Of a stretch of DNA of 64,000 bases, positions 35,334 through 43,966 are shown in pieces; positions within the stretch are counted from its first letter, which is position 1, and the number at the start of each line of letters is the position of its first letter. This stretch comes from Candidatus Brachybacterium merdavium (GTDB lineage: Bacteria > Actinomycetota > Actinomycetes > Actinomycetales > Dermabacteraceae). The stretch spans positions 1 to 64,000 of the forward strand of contig DWZH01000136.1 of assembly GCA_019118275.1 (NCBI GenBank), written 5' to 3'. The notes beneath the pieces were generated by a model that was not told the origin of the DNA, did no database searches, and saw only the letters and a program-made list of their open reading frames with translations. Made by a program: the position numbers and the translations under genes.

Positions 35334-35954
35334 GTGGACGAGCATTACTTCTCCCCCCGGACCGCGACCGACGATGCCCGTTTCCCGTTGCGGGTGCGGC
35401 TCGCGGGGCAGGATGTCGAGCTGGTCTCGAGCTCCTCGGTGTTCAGCGGGCGCGGCCTGGACAAGGCGACGGCGGTGATGCTGGACCGGCTCGATGCGCT
35501 CAGCGAGGTTCCCGCCGGCGCGCGGCTGCTGGACCTGGGCTGCGGATGGGGACCGATCGCGCTGACCGCGGCGCTGATCCATCCCGATGCCGAGGTGTGG
35601 GCGGTCGACGTCAGCGCCCGCGCCCGGGAGCTGACCGCGCAGAACGCGCACCGTCTGGGACTGACGAATGTGCGCGTGATCGCCCCCGAGGAGGTGCCGG
35701 AGGATCTGGTCCTGGATGTGATCTGGTCCAATCCCCCGATCCGGATCGGGAAGCCGGCGCTGCACGCCCTGCTGCTGGAGTGGATCGGTCGGCTGGCCCC
35801 GGAGGGGACCGCCGCCCTGGTGGTGGGGCGCAACCTCGGTGCGGATCCGCTGGCCCGGTGGCTCGCCGAGCAGCTGCCGGGTCGTTCCGTGGCCAAGGCC
35901 GCCAGCGCCAAGGGCTTCCGGGTGCTGGAGGTGGGCCCGCTCAGCGCAGCATGA
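35334..35954 (+). CDS. class I SAM-dependent methyltransferase (RsmC/RlmG-like)
   Basis: 206 aa. The SAM motif is LLDLGCGWGPIALTAA (about 65-80) and the catalytic NPPI appears as IWSNPPIRIGKPA (about 129-141), typical of N2-guanine rRNA methyltransferases of the RsmC/RlmG group. Only one domain is present; E. coli RsmC has two, so this is the short actinobacterial form. The target base is unknown. It starts at a GTG and its last 14 bases overlap the 3' end of dapF on the other strand. Confidence 0.88.
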   Translation: MDEHYFSPRTATDDARFPLRVRLAGQDVELVSSSSVFSGRGLDKATAVMLDRLDALSEVPAGARLLDLGCGWGPIALTAALIHPDAEVWAVDVSARARELTAQNAHRLGLTNVRVIAPEEVPEDLVLDVIWSNPPIRIGKPALHALLLEWIGRLAPEGTAALVVGRNLGADPLARWLAEQLPGRSVAKAASAKGFRVLEVGPLSAA

Positions 35955-36789
35955 CGCCGTCGGCCACCAGCGTGGCCGGTCCGGTCAGCGTCACCTCGCC
36001 CGTGTCGGTCCAGCCGACGCTCAGGCGCCCGCCCGGCACGTCGACGGTCCAGGGCAGGCCGCTCTCGTCCCCTGCCCGACGGGCGGCGGCCACGGCCACG
36101 GCCACGACGCCGGTCCCGCAGGAGCGGGTCTCGCCCACCCCGCGCTCGACCACGCGCATGGCCACGTGCCGCTCACCGCGCGGGGTGACCAGCTCGATGT
36201 TGGCTCCCTCGGCCGGTTCGGGGTCCAGCGGCGGTCGGCCGGTCAGGTCCAGGACCTCGAGGGAGAGCTGCTCGGGCAGGAAGGCGACGGCGTGGGGGTT
36301 GCCCAGGTCGACGTCGACCGCTGGCAGCCGGTGGCCGGCCACGGTGACCGTGCGTCCGCCCTCCTGCAGGTGTGCGGCGCCCATGCCGACACGGACCGTC
36401 CAGCTGTGCTCGGTGCCGGAGGGCACGGAGCGGATCTCCACCGTCCGCGCGCCCGCACGGGTCCATACCGCGAAGGTGTCCTCGTGGACATGGCCGGCGC
36501 GACGCAGGTGGGCCGCCAGCACCCTCACCCCGTTGCCGCACATCTCCGCCAGCGAGCCGTCGCCGTTGCGGTAGTCCATGAACCATTCGGGGGCATGCGC
36601 GGGGGCCTCGATGCCGGCGCGGGCGGTGCGGACCGCGCGGATCACCCCGTCGGCCCCGATCCCGGCGCGCCGATCGGCCAGCGCCACGACGGCGGCGGCA
36701 TCCAGATCCAGCTCGCCGTCGGGGTCATCGAGGACGACGAAGTCGTTCTCGGTGCCGTGGCCCTTGGTGAAGCGCAGAGGAGAGGTCAT
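35941..36789 (-). CDS. dapF: diaminopimelate epimerase
   Basis: 282 aa. It converts LL- to meso-diaminopimelate. Two catalytic cysteines are visible: MCGNGVRV in the first half and GVGETRSCGTG in the second. The N-terminus KGHGTENDFVVLDD is the family start. The ATG at 36789 is used here; an ATG two codons earlier (36795) is possible, and the frame beyond that overlaps miaA. It follows miaA closely and probably shares its transcript. Confidence 0.95.
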   Translation of the reverse strand: MTSPLRFTKGHGTENDFVVLDDPDGELDLDAAAVVALADRRAGIGADGVIRAVRTARAGIEAPAHAPEWFMDYRNGDGSLAEMCGNGVRVLAAHLRRAGHVHEDTFAVWTRAGARTVEIRSVPSGTEHSWTVRVGMGAAHLQEGGRTVTVAGHRLPAVDVDLGNPHAVAFLPEQLSLEVLDLTGRPPLDPEPAEGANIELVTPRGERHVAMRVVERGVGETRSCGTGVVAVAVAAARRAGDESGLPWTVDVPGGRLSVGWTDTGEVTLTGPATLVADGVMLR

Positions 36790-36799
36790 GGCCATGAGC

Positions 36800-37738
36800 C
36801 TATGCCGAGGTGGCCGGGCCGGTCGCGCGGGCGCCGCGGATCTCACGCAGGGCCCGCCCGGTCAGGTCCCCCGCCTCGACGTCGAGCCACCGCACCCGGG
36901 CATCGCGGCGGAACCACGTGTCCTGTCTGCGGACCAGGCGGCGGGTGGCGGCGACGGTGGAGTCGATGGCCGCCCGGCAGTCCAGGGCGCCGTCCAGGAC
37001 CGCCAGCGCCTGTTCGTAGCCGATCGCGCGGCGGGCGGTGCGGCCGCGGTCCAGGCCCTGCTCACGCAATTGCCGCACCTCCTCCAGCAGGCCCTGCTCG
37101 ACCATCCGGTGCACGCGTCGTTCGATGCGCTCGTGCAGCACGGGGCGGGGCAGGCGCATCCCGAGCTGGATGGTGGAGGGGTCCGCGTACAGGGGTCGGG
37201 GCAGGAAGGCGGTGAAGGGCCGTCCGGTCAGGTCGCCCACCTCGAGGGCCCGCACGATCCGTCGGGTGTCGTGGGCGCCGATGGTCGCCGCCGCCTCGGG
37301 GTCGCGGCGGGACAGCTCCTGATGCAGGAGCTCCGGACCGCTCTTCGTCGCGCGCTGCTCGTAGCGGGCGCGGACGACCGGGTCGGTGGGAGGGAACTCG
37401 ATGTCGTCGAGCACCGCCCGGATGTACAGCCCGGAGCCGCCGACCAGGACGGGCACGCGGCCCCGGGCCCGGATGGCGGCGATGTCCTCGCGCGCCGCCT
37501 GCTGGTAGGCGGAGACGCTGGCCTCCTGGGTCACCTCCAGGACGTCCAGCTGATGGTGGGCGATGCCCTCGCGCTGCTCGGGTCGGAGCTTGGCGGTGCC
37601 GATGTCCATCCCCCGGTACAGCTGCAGCGCATCGGCGTTGACGATCTCCCCGCCCAGCTCCGCGGCGAGGGCGAGGGCCAGGTCGGACTTGCCGGACGCG
37701 GTGGGGCCCACGACGGTCACGAGCGGGGCGCGTTCCAT
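36800..37738 (-). CDS. miaA: tRNA dimethylallyltransferase
   Basis: 312 aa. The P-loop VVGPTASGKSDLALALA lies at about 9-25. The substrate motifs DALQLYRGMDIGTAK and the DDIEFPPTDPVVRAR segment follow. MiaA puts the isopentenyl group on A37 of tRNAs reading UNN codons. MiaB, encoded 750 bases away, then methylthiolates the same base, so the two steps are neighbours here. Confidence 0.96.
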   Translation of the reverse strand: MERAPLVTVVGPTASGKSDLALALAAELGGEIVNADALQLYRGMDIGTAKLRPEQREGIAHHQLDVLEVTQEASVSAYQQAAREDIAAIRARGRVPVLVGGSGLYIRAVLDDIEFPPTDPVVRARYEQRATKSGPELLHQELSRRDPEAAATIGAHDTRRIVRALEVGDLTGRPFTAFLPRPLYADPSTIQLGMRLPRPVLHERIERRVHRMVEQGLLEEVRQLREQGLDRGRTARRAIGYEQALAVLDGALDCRAAIDSTVAATRRLVRRQDTWFRRDARVRWLDVEAGDLTGRALREIRGARATGPATSA

Positions 37739-37932
37739 GCGGGCACCTTACCGGCCGCCGCGTGCCCTCGGCCGGGCCCGAGGTGCTGCGGGGCGGTGTC
37801 CGGCAAGTGTGCGGAGGGTCAGCGGGATCACCCGCCGCACCTGCACCGTCGTCACGAGGAGGGGGTAGGGTGAAGCCCGGCTCGGACCCATGGGCCGTTC
37901 TCATCTCCCTAGCGCACTGTCTGAGGTTGGAA

Positions 37933-38418
37933 GTGACTTCACCGAACGAGTCCACTGTGCAGAAGGACTCGGCCGATGGTCTGGCCCCGATGTCCCTGCA
38001 GAGGGTCGAGGAGAGCCTCACCCGCCATGGTTACGCCTTCGTCGAGGACGAGGAGCACCCGGATATCCTGCGTGCCCGTTTCGACGACTACCGGTTCCAG
38101 TTCATGCTCACCGGTGAGGAGCGCGGCGTGCTGCAGACCCGTGGCCGCTGGAACCACACCGTCGACGTCTCCCGCAAGGTCGAGATCATCAAGCTCTGCA
38201 ACGAGTGGAACATGAACCGGATCTGGCCGAAGGTCTACGTGCGCCGCGAGTCCGAGGGACTGCTGGGGGTGTACGGGGAGCTCGCCGCCGATTTCCGGGT
38301 CGGAGCGCTCGACACCCAGGTCGACAACGCCATCGCCTGCGGGTTGAGCACCGTCATCGCCTTCTTCCGCAGCCTCGAGGAGCGCCTCGGCGACGAGCTC
38401 GACGACCTCGACGCCTGA
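37933..38418 (+). CDS. YbjN-domain protein
   Basis: 161 aa. The YbjN fold (about 22-150) includes VEESLTRHGYAFVEDEE, RGRWNHTVDVSRKVEIIKLCNEWN and WPKVYVRRESEG. The family resembles type III secretion chaperones, but its role in actinobacteria is unknown. A copy between miaA and miaB is common in the phylum. The GTG at 37933 was chosen because GAGG lies upstream; the frame upstream (to 37762) is not conserved-looking. Confidence 0.88.
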   Translation: MTSPNESTVQKDSADGLAPMSLQRVEESLTRHGYAFVEDEEHPDILRARFDDYRFQFMLTGEERGVLQTRGRWNHTVDVSRKVEIIKLCNEWNMNRIWPKVYVRRESEGLLGVYGELAADFRVGALDTQVDNAIACGLSTVIAFFRSLEERLGDELDDLDA

Positions 38419-38433
38419 CCCTCCCCCATCGCT

Positions 38434-38451
38434 CCGGTGACCGCTCACCGG
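38434..38451. terminator. hairpin between the YbjN gene and miaB
   Basis: CCGGTGA-CCGC-TCACCGG forms a perfect 7-bp stem with a 4-base loop, between two convergent genes. Confidence 0.6.
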
Positions 38452-38490
38452 GGCCTGCGGCATGCGCGCCGCCCGGCACCGGCCGAACGG

Positions 38491-40089
38491 TCAGCGCACC
38501 CGCAGGGAGGGCAGGCCGAGGCTGACCGGGCCGGCGGGGCCGCCCCCACCGGTCCCACAGGAGGCGCCCCCGTCGCTGCCCCGAACGCCCGCCTCCCAGG
38601 CGTCCCCCGAGAAGGTGCGGCGCACCGAGAACTGCTCGGGGCTGAGCTCACCCAGGGGCGCGGCCAGGGCGCTGTCGGAGATCAGGTAGTGGGGCGCGGC
38701 ACGCGTGATGGTGGTGGTGACCAGGTCGCCGGGCCGCGGCCGCTGCGCGGCAGGCAGCTCGGCCGGCAGCGAGAGGTGGACCAGGCGGTGGTCCCTGGCC
38801 CGTCCGGAGATGCGGCGGGTCTGGGCATCGCGTTCACCCTCCCCTTCGGCGACCAGCACCTCGACCACGGTGTTCTCGAGCTTCTGGTTCTCCTCATGGG
38901 TGATGCGGTCCTGCAGAGCGGTCAGGCGTTCGTACCGCTCCTGGACGACCTCCTTGGGGATCTGATCATCCATGCTCGCGGCGGGGGTGCCGGGCCGGAT
39001 GGAGTACTGGAAGGTGAAGGCGCTGGAGAAGCGGGAGGCCTCGACCACGTCCAGGGTGCGCTGGAAGTCCTGCTCGGTCTCGCCCGGGAAGCCGACGATG
39101 ATGTCGGTGGTGATGGCGGCCTCCGGGATGCGCTCGCGCACCTGGTCGAGGATCCTCAGGAACTTCTTCCCGCGGTAGGAGCGCTTCATCCGGCGCAGCA
39201 CCTCGTCGGAGCCGGACTGCAGGGGCATGTGCAGCTGGGGCATGACGTTGTCCGTCTCGGCCATCGCCTCGATGACGTCGTCGGTGAACATCGCCGGGTG
39301 GGGAGAGGTAAAGCGCACCCTCTCGAGGCCGTCGATGTCACCGCAGGCCCGCAGCAGCTTCGCGAAGGCTCCCCGGTCGCCGAACTCCACGCCGTACGAG
39401 TTCACGTTCTGGCCCAGCAGCGTGACCTCGATGGCACCGGAGTCGACGACGTCGCGCACTTCGGCCAGGACGTCACCGGGACGGCGGTCCTTCTCCTTGC
39501 CGCGCAGGGACGGCACGATGCAGAAGGTGCAGGTGTTGTTGCAACCCACCGAGATCGACACCCAGGCGGCGTAGGAGGACTCACGCCGGGTGGGCAGGGT
39601 GGAGGGGAAGACCTCGAGGGATTCGAGGATCTCGACCTCGGCCCGGGCGTTGTGCCGCGCCCGGTCCAGCAGCACGGGCAGGGAGCCGATGTTGTGGGTG
39701 CCGAAGACGACATCGACCCAGGGTGCGCGGTCGACGATGGCCGAGCGGTCCTTCTGGGCCAGGCAACCGCCGACGGCGATCTGCATCCCGGGATTCGCAT
39801 CCTTGGCGGGGCGCAGTGCCCCCAGGGTGCCGTACAGCTTGTTGTCGGCGTTCTCCCGCACCGCGCAGGTGTTGAACACCACCACGTCCACCTCGCCGCG
39901 GCGCGGATCGGCGTCTGCGGGGGCAGCCGTGTACCCGGCCGTCTCGAGCATCCCGGTCAGGCGCTCGGAGTCGTGGACGTTCATCTGGCAGCCGAAGGTG
40001 CGCACCTGGTAGGTGCCGCGCGGGGTCGAGGGCCCGGTCGCGGCGGGAGGAGCGGCATCGGCGAGCTGTGCGGTGGCTGCGGTCGACAT
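38491..40089 (-). CDS. miaB: tRNA-2-methylthio-N6-dimethylallyladenosine synthase MiaB
   Basis: 532 aa radical-SAM enzyme. The UPF0004 domain has cysteines in [24 protein letters not shown] and GGCLAQKD, holding the auxiliary Fe-S cluster. The radical-SAM CxxxCxxC is [23 protein letters not shown] domain lies near the C-terminus (about 400-465). It ends with a Pro/Gly-rich tail. The start at 40089 was chosen at the conserved N-terminus; the longer open frame to 40239 is rejected. Confidence 0.96.
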   Translation of the reverse strand: MSTAATAQLADAAPPAATGPSTPRGTYQVRTFGCQMNVHDSERLTGMLETAGYTAAPADADPRRGEVDVVVFNTCAVRENADNKLYGTLGALRPAKDANPGMQIAVGGCLAQKDRSAIVDRAPWVDVVFGTHNIGSLPVLLDRARHNARAEVEILESLEVFPSTLPTRRESSYAAWVSISVGCNNTCTFCIVPSLRGKEKDRRPGDVLAEVRDVVDSGAIEVTLLGQNVNSYGVEFGDRGAFAKLLRACGDIDGLERVRFTSPHPAMFTDDVIEAMAETDNVMPQLHMPLQSGSDEVLRRMKRSYRGKKFLRILDQVRERIPEAAITTDIIVGFPGETEQDFQRTLDVVEASRFSSAFTFQYSIRPGTPAASMDDQIPKEVVQERYERLTALQDRITHEENQKLENTVVEVLVAEGEGERDAQTRRISGRARDHRLVHLSLPAELPAAQRPRPGDLVTTTITRAAPHYLISDSALAAPLGELSPEQFSVRRTFSGDAWEAGVRGSDGGASCGTGGGGPAGPVSLGLPSLRVR

Positions 40090-40135
40090 AGTGCGTCCAG
40101 AATACGGCTCCGGCGGCCCTGGGGGCGACCGGGGC

Positions 40136-40780
40136 TCAGTGCCCGGCGCCGGCTTCGCGCAGCTCGGCGGAGATGACCCGGACGGCGAGGTCGCCGGGGT
40201 AGCCCTTGCGGGTGAGCAGGGCATCCAGCCGCCGGGCAAGGCGGCGGCGATGGCTGCCGTCCCGCTCCTCGCGGAGGCGCTCCCGGTCGGCGCCGTCGAT
40301 CCGTGAGCGCACCAGGTCCCGGCAGCGTTGTTCCTCGTCGCCCTCGGTGCATGCCAGGGCGGCGTCGATGATGCCTGCGTCCACCGAGCGCTTCTCCAGC
40401 TCCCGGCGCAGGGCGAGGTCCGACAGCGCTCGCAGCTCTCGGCGCTGCTGGACCCAGTCGTGGGCGAAGGTCTCGTCGTCGATCAGCTCGGCGCGGTCCA
40501 TCCGCGCCATGACCTCGTGGATGATCGCGGCGGGAACCTCCCGCTGGACCAGACGATCACGCATCTCCCCGGCCGAGCGGCGCCGTGTGGACAGCAGTCT
40601 CATCAGGTAGCGGCACTCGCCCACCACGAGTTTCTCGCGCTCGGCAGCCGCGGGGTCTGCGGGGGCCGGGGAGCGATCCAGGATCTGCTGGGTGCGACGG
40701 GACAGGCGGTCGCGCACCGCCTCGGTCCCGGCGACCTGCTGGTCATCGGGGCCGAGGCGGAGAGGCTGGGAGGAGCTCAC
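40136..40780 (-). CDS. recX: RecA regulator RecX
   Basis: 214 aa with three-helix repeats typical of RecX ([50 protein letters not shown]). RecX binds RecA filaments and limits strand exchange. It starts 3 bases after the recA stop, so the two are certainly one operon. The N-terminal 40 residues are less conserved. Confidence 0.94.
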   Translation of the reverse strand: MSSSQPLRLGPDDQQVAGTEAVRDRLSRRTQQILDRSPAPADPAAAEREKLVVGECRYLMRLLSTRRRSAGEMRDRLVQREVPAAIIHEVMARMDRAELIDDETFAHDWVQQRRELRALSDLALRRELEKRSVDAGIIDAALACTEGDEEQRCRDLVRSRIDGADRERLREERDGSHRRRLARRLDALLTRKGYPGDLAVRVISAELREAGAGH

Positions 40781-40783
40781 CGA

Positions 40784-41884
40784 TCAGATGGTGGCGGGGA
40801 CGTCCTCGTCGAGGAACTCGCCCTCCCCGAGGGCATCGTCTGCGCTGTCCTCGGCGGGCTCGGGTGCCTCGGCGTACTTGCCCACACCGAGGGTGCGCAG
40901 GATCTTCTCCTCGATCTCGGCCGCGAGATCCGGGTTGTCCTTGAGGAACTGGCGGGCGTTCTCCTTGCCCTGTCCGAGCTGATCCCCCTCGTAGGTGAAC
41001 CAGGCTCCGGACTTGCGGACCGCGCCGTGCTCGACGCCGAGGTCGATCAGCCCGCCCTCACGGGAGATGCCCTCGCCGTAGAGGATGTCGAATTCGGCCT
41101 GCTTGAAGGGCGGGGCCATCTTGTTCTTGACGACCTTGACACGGGCCCGGTTGCCCACCGAGTCGGTGCCGGCCTTCAGAGTCTCGATGCGGCGGATGTC
41201 CATGCGCACGGAGGCGTAGAACTTCAGAGCCTTGCCGCCGGTGGTGGTCTCGGGGCTGCCGAAGAACACGCCGATCTTCTCGCGCAGCTGGTTGATGAAG
41301 ATCGCGGTGGTGCCGGAGCTGGACAGCGCCCCGGCGAGCTTGCGCAGGGCCTGGGACATCAGGCGGGCCTGGAGGCCGACGTGGGAGTCGCCCATCTCGC
41401 CCTCGATCTCGGCCTTGGGGACCAGCGCGGCGACCGAGTCGATCACCACGATGTCGAGGGCACCGGAGCGGATCAGCATGTCGGTGATCTCCAGGGCCTG
41501 TTCACCCGTGTCCGGCTGGGAGACCAGGAGGGCGTCGGTGTCCACCCCGAGCTTCTTGGCGTACTCCGGGTCCATCGCGTGCTCGGCGTCGATGAAGGCG
41601 GCGATGCCGCCGTTGCGCTGAGCATTGGCCACGGCGTGCAGGGCCAGGGTCGTCTTGCCGGAGGACTCGGGGCCGTAGATCTCGACGATGCGCCCGCGCG
41701 GCAGACCGCCGATCCCGAGCGCGGCATCCAGGGCGACCGAGCCGGTCGGGATCACCTCGACCGGAGGGCGGGTGTCGTCACCCAGCCGCATGACCGATCC
41801 CTTGCCGAACTGGCGGTCGATCTGCGCGAGCGCGGCATCGAGCGAGGAACCGCGGTTCTTGGCGGAGGTTTTCGGTGAAGACAT
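40784..41884 (-). CDS. recA: recombinase RecA
   Basis: 366 aa. Walker A is [16 protein letters not shown] (about 71-86), Walker [13 protein letters not shown], with loops L1 ([12 protein letters not shown]) and L2 ([16 protein letters not shown]). The acidic C-terminus ([17 protein letters not shown]) modulates filament formation. RecA coats single-stranded DNA, drives recombination and triggers LexA cleavage. An SOS box lies 160-175 bases upstream. Confidence 0.99.
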   Translation of the reverse strand: MSSPKTSAKNRGSSLDAALAQIDRQFGKGSVMRLGDDTRPPVEVIPTGSVALDAALGIGGLPRGRIVEIYGPESSGKTTLALHAVANAQRNGGIAAFIDAEHAMDPEYAKKLGVDTDALLVSQPDTGEQALEITDMLIRSGALDIVVIDSVAALVPKAEIEGEMGDSHVGLQARLMSQALRKLAGALSSSGTTAIFINQLREKIGVFFGSPETTTGGKALKFYASVRMDIRRIETLKAGTDSVGNRARVKVVKNKMAPPFKQAEFDILYGEGISREGGLIDLGVEHGAVRKSGAWFTYEGDQLGQGKENARQFLKDNPDLAAEIEEKILRTLGVGKYAEAPEPAEDSADDALGEGEFLDEDVPATI

Positions 41885-42043
41885 GAGCTTCGTTCCTTCC
41901 AGGGGGCCGTGGACGGCGACGTTGTAGATCGTGCGGCCACACTAGGCGGGCTCTCCGACAATCGACGACGCCTGCACCGACGGTGCACGAACGAGGACTG
42001 GGGAGGAGAGACGAGCAGGCTTGACCGTCACACGCCACGATAC

Positions 42044-42059
42044 CCGAACAGGCGTTCGA
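42044..42059. promoter_or_regulatory. LexA (SOS) box of recA
   Basis: The sequence CCGAAC-AGGC-GTTCGA matches the consensus TCGAAC-N4-GTTCGA at 11 of 12 positions. It is 160 bases before the recA start, implying a long recA leader, and 80 bases beyond the DUF3046 stop. No gene is seen in the 255-base gap it sits in (41885-42139). Confidence 0.8.
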
Positions 42060-42139
42060 ACCCGCAAGCGGGGTCGGCGTGCCGCACGGCGTGTCGCCCG
42101 GTGTCAGGGAGCGTCTGTGCGGACGTCTGTCAGTGCGCG

Positions 42140-42364
42140 TCAGTGCGCGCGCTGCGCGGGCGGGATCTCCCAGCGATCGCTCTCGGGGACCTCCATCGCA
42201 TCGCACAGGGCCGTCCACACGGAGCGCACCGGACGCCCGTGCTCGAGGGCCTGTTCGGCGGTCATCCCGCCGAGGTCCTCGAGCACGAGGTCACGGGCGT
42301 ATGCCCGAGCGAGCGCCGGGCCGAACACGTGGTCGGCGAGTTCGGTGAATTCGCTGCGTCGCAC
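42140..42364 (-). CDS. DUF3046 protein
   Basis: 74 aa. It begins VRRSEFTELADHVFG and contains LARAYARDLVLEDLGGMTAEQALEHG and VWTALCDAMEVPESDRW, the hallmarks of DUF3046, a small actinobacterial family of unknown function found between clgR and recA. It starts with GTG one base after the clgR stop. The open frame extends further upstream but is antisense noise. Confidence 0.88.
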   Translation of the reverse strand: MRRSEFTELADHVFGPALARAYARDLVLEDLGGMTAEQALEHGRPVRSVWTALCDAMEVPESDRWEIPPAQRAH

Positions 42365-42365
42365 C

Positions 42366-42671
42366 TCAGCGGGCGCCGACCAGCGGACCGGTGTCGTCAG
42401 CCAGACCGTCCGGCACGGTGTCGGGCACCAGGACGCCCTCGGAGACGGCGATGCGGTCGGAGACCTCCCGCAGGACGAAGGACAGAGGCAGGCCCAGAGC
42501 ACCGGTGACCGACAGCAGCAGTTCGCTGGAGGCCTCCTTCTGGCCGCGTTCGATCTCGCTGAGATAACCCAGGGACACTCGTGCGTCGGAGGACACCTGC
42601 CGCAGAGTGCGACTCTGGGAACGACGCGCATCGCGCAGCACGTCCCCCAGCTCCTGGCGGAACAGCACCAT
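42366..42671 (-). CDS. clgR: ClgR-family XRE transcriptional regulator
   Basis: 101 aa with an N-terminal helix-turn-helix ([40 protein letters not shown], about 6-60). ClgR activates clp protease and chaperone genes in actinobacteria and sits beside recA there. GGGAGG precedes the ATG at 42671; the frame is open to 42761 but less likely. The C-terminus ends soon after the family core. A perfect inverted repeat lies 29-44 bases upstream. Confidence 0.93.
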   Translation of the reverse strand: MVLFRQELGDVLRDARRSQSRTLRQVSSDARVSLGYLSEIERGQKEASSELLLSVTGALGLPLSFVLREVSDRIAVSEGVLVPDTVPDGLADDTGPLVGAR

Positions 42672-42699
42672 GGCCTTGCCTCCCTTCCTCTGGTCGTTG

Positions 42700-42715
42700 A
42701 CGGCGTAGACGCCGT
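42700..42715. promoter_or_regulatory. candidate operator upstream of clgR
   Basis: ACGGCGT-AG-ACGCCGT is a perfect 7-bp inverted repeat with a 2-base spacer, just upstream of clgR. It could be an autoregulatory site. It is GC-rich and does not clearly match published ClgR boxes as I recall them. Confidence 0.5.
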
Positions 42716-42845
42716 AGGGGCTCTTCATGGAAGTCATCACGATGGTCACAACGCCCATCACTCCGGAAGTGTTCCCCAGAGTCTAGTGGTCCCGCTCGCA
42801 CGATCGCTGGGAATGTGAACGACACGATGTCGAGGAGGGATCGGC

Positions 42846-43322
42846 TCAGCCCAGGGCCCGAGCGAGCTCGGCCAGGGCGGCGTCCACCACCTGGGCTCGC
42901 ACCTGTGCGCGCTCGCCCTCCAGCTGCAGCCGGTGGGTGGTGGTCCGTGCGCCACGGCGGGCCAGACCCAACCAGACGGTCCCGGCCGGGACGCCGCGTG
43001 CGTCCGGACCGGGGCCGGCGGTCCCCGTGGTGGAGACGGCCAGGTCCGCATCGTAGAGGTCCCGGGCACCATCGGCCATCGCCGCTGCGACCTCGGCGGT
43101 CACCGCTCCGCGGCGTTCGAGCAGCTCGGCGTCGACCCCCAGCACACGGGTCTTGGCGGCGAGGGAGTAGCAGGCCGCTCCCCCGGCGACCACCTCGGAG
43201 GCCCCCGGGACGTCGACCAGCCTGGCCACCACGGCGCCGGCGGTCAGCGACTCGGCCGTGGCCAGCATCCAGCCACGATCCCGGGCCAGGTCGATGACCT
43301 GGGCTGGTTCCACGTTCACCAC
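42846..43322 (-). CDS. cinA: CinA-family nicotinamide-nucleotide amidase
   Basis: 158 aa. This is the C-terminal CinA (PncC) domain alone: ATAESLTAGAVVARLVDVPGAS, GGAACYSLAAKTRVLGV, STTGTAGPGPDARGVPAGTVWLG. PncC-type enzymes deamidate NMN in NAD recycling. It begins 10 bases after the pgsA stop. The N-terminal MoaB-like domain of long CinA is absent, which is normal in actinobacteria. Confidence 0.93.
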   Translation of the reverse strand: MVNVEPAQVIDLARDRGWMLATAESLTAGAVVARLVDVPGASEVVAGGAACYSLAAKTRVLGVDAELLERRGAVTAEVAAAMADGARDLYDADLAVSTTGTAGPGPDARGVPAGTVWLGLARRGARTTTHRLQLEGERAQVRAQVVDAALAELARALG

Positions 43323-43332
43323 GACCCTGCCG

Positions 43333-43926
43333 TCACCGGCCCTGGCCGCTCAGGGCCTCACGACGCAGACGCAGACCGTCCTTGAGGTTGACCAGCCCGG
43401 ACCACACGGTGAGCACCACGGCCAGCAGCACCAGGGCGAGCCCGATCCAGCGGGCCGGCTCCCACCACAGCTCGAAGGGCAGGAGGCAGAAGGTGATGGC
43501 GATGGTCTGGACCATGGTCTTGGCCTTGCCGGCGAGGTTCGCGGGCAACGCCCCGTACTTCAGGATCGTGAACCGCATCAGGGTGATCCCGAATTCCCGC
43601 ACCAGGATCAGGATCGTCATCCACCACGGCACGTATTCCCACACCGACAGCATGATCAGGGCGGCCCCGGTCATGGCCTTGTCGGCGATGGGGTCCATGA
43701 TCTTGCCGAAGTCGGTGATCAGGTTCCGGGAGCGGGCCAGATGACCGTCCAGCAGGTCCGTGAGCATGGCCAGGAGGAACACCACGGTGACCGCGAGTCG
43801 GCCGGGCGCCGACTCCGCGTACAGCGCGGCGAGCACCACCAGCAGCGGGACCATCACGCAGCGCACGACGGTCAGGATGTTGGCGATGTTCCACAGCGGG
43901 ACCTCGTCGGCGTCTGGCGTGGTCAT
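43333..43926 (-). CDS. pgsA: CDP-diacylglycerol--glycerol-3-phosphate phosphatidyltransferase
   Basis: 197 aa membrane enzyme making phosphatidylglycerol phosphate. The CDP-alcohol motif is DLLDGHLARSRNLITDFGK-(2)-DPIADK (about 63-86). About five membrane segments are present. AGGAG precedes the ATG at 43926; the open frame to 44094 is rejected. It follows ftsK by 40 bases. Confidence 0.95.
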   Translation of the reverse strand: MTTPDADEVPLWNIANILTVVRCVMVPLLVVLAALYAESAPGRLAVTVVFLLAMLTDLLDGHLARSRNLITDFGKIMDPIADKAMTGAALIMLSVWEYVPWWMTILILVREFGITLMRFTILKYGALPANLAGKAKTMVQTIAITFCLLPFELWWEPARWIGLALVLLAVVLTVWSGLVNLKDGLRLRREALSGQGR

Positions 43927-43966
43927 CGCGGCTCCTGTGCTGGGGATGGATCGGTGGTCGGGGCGG

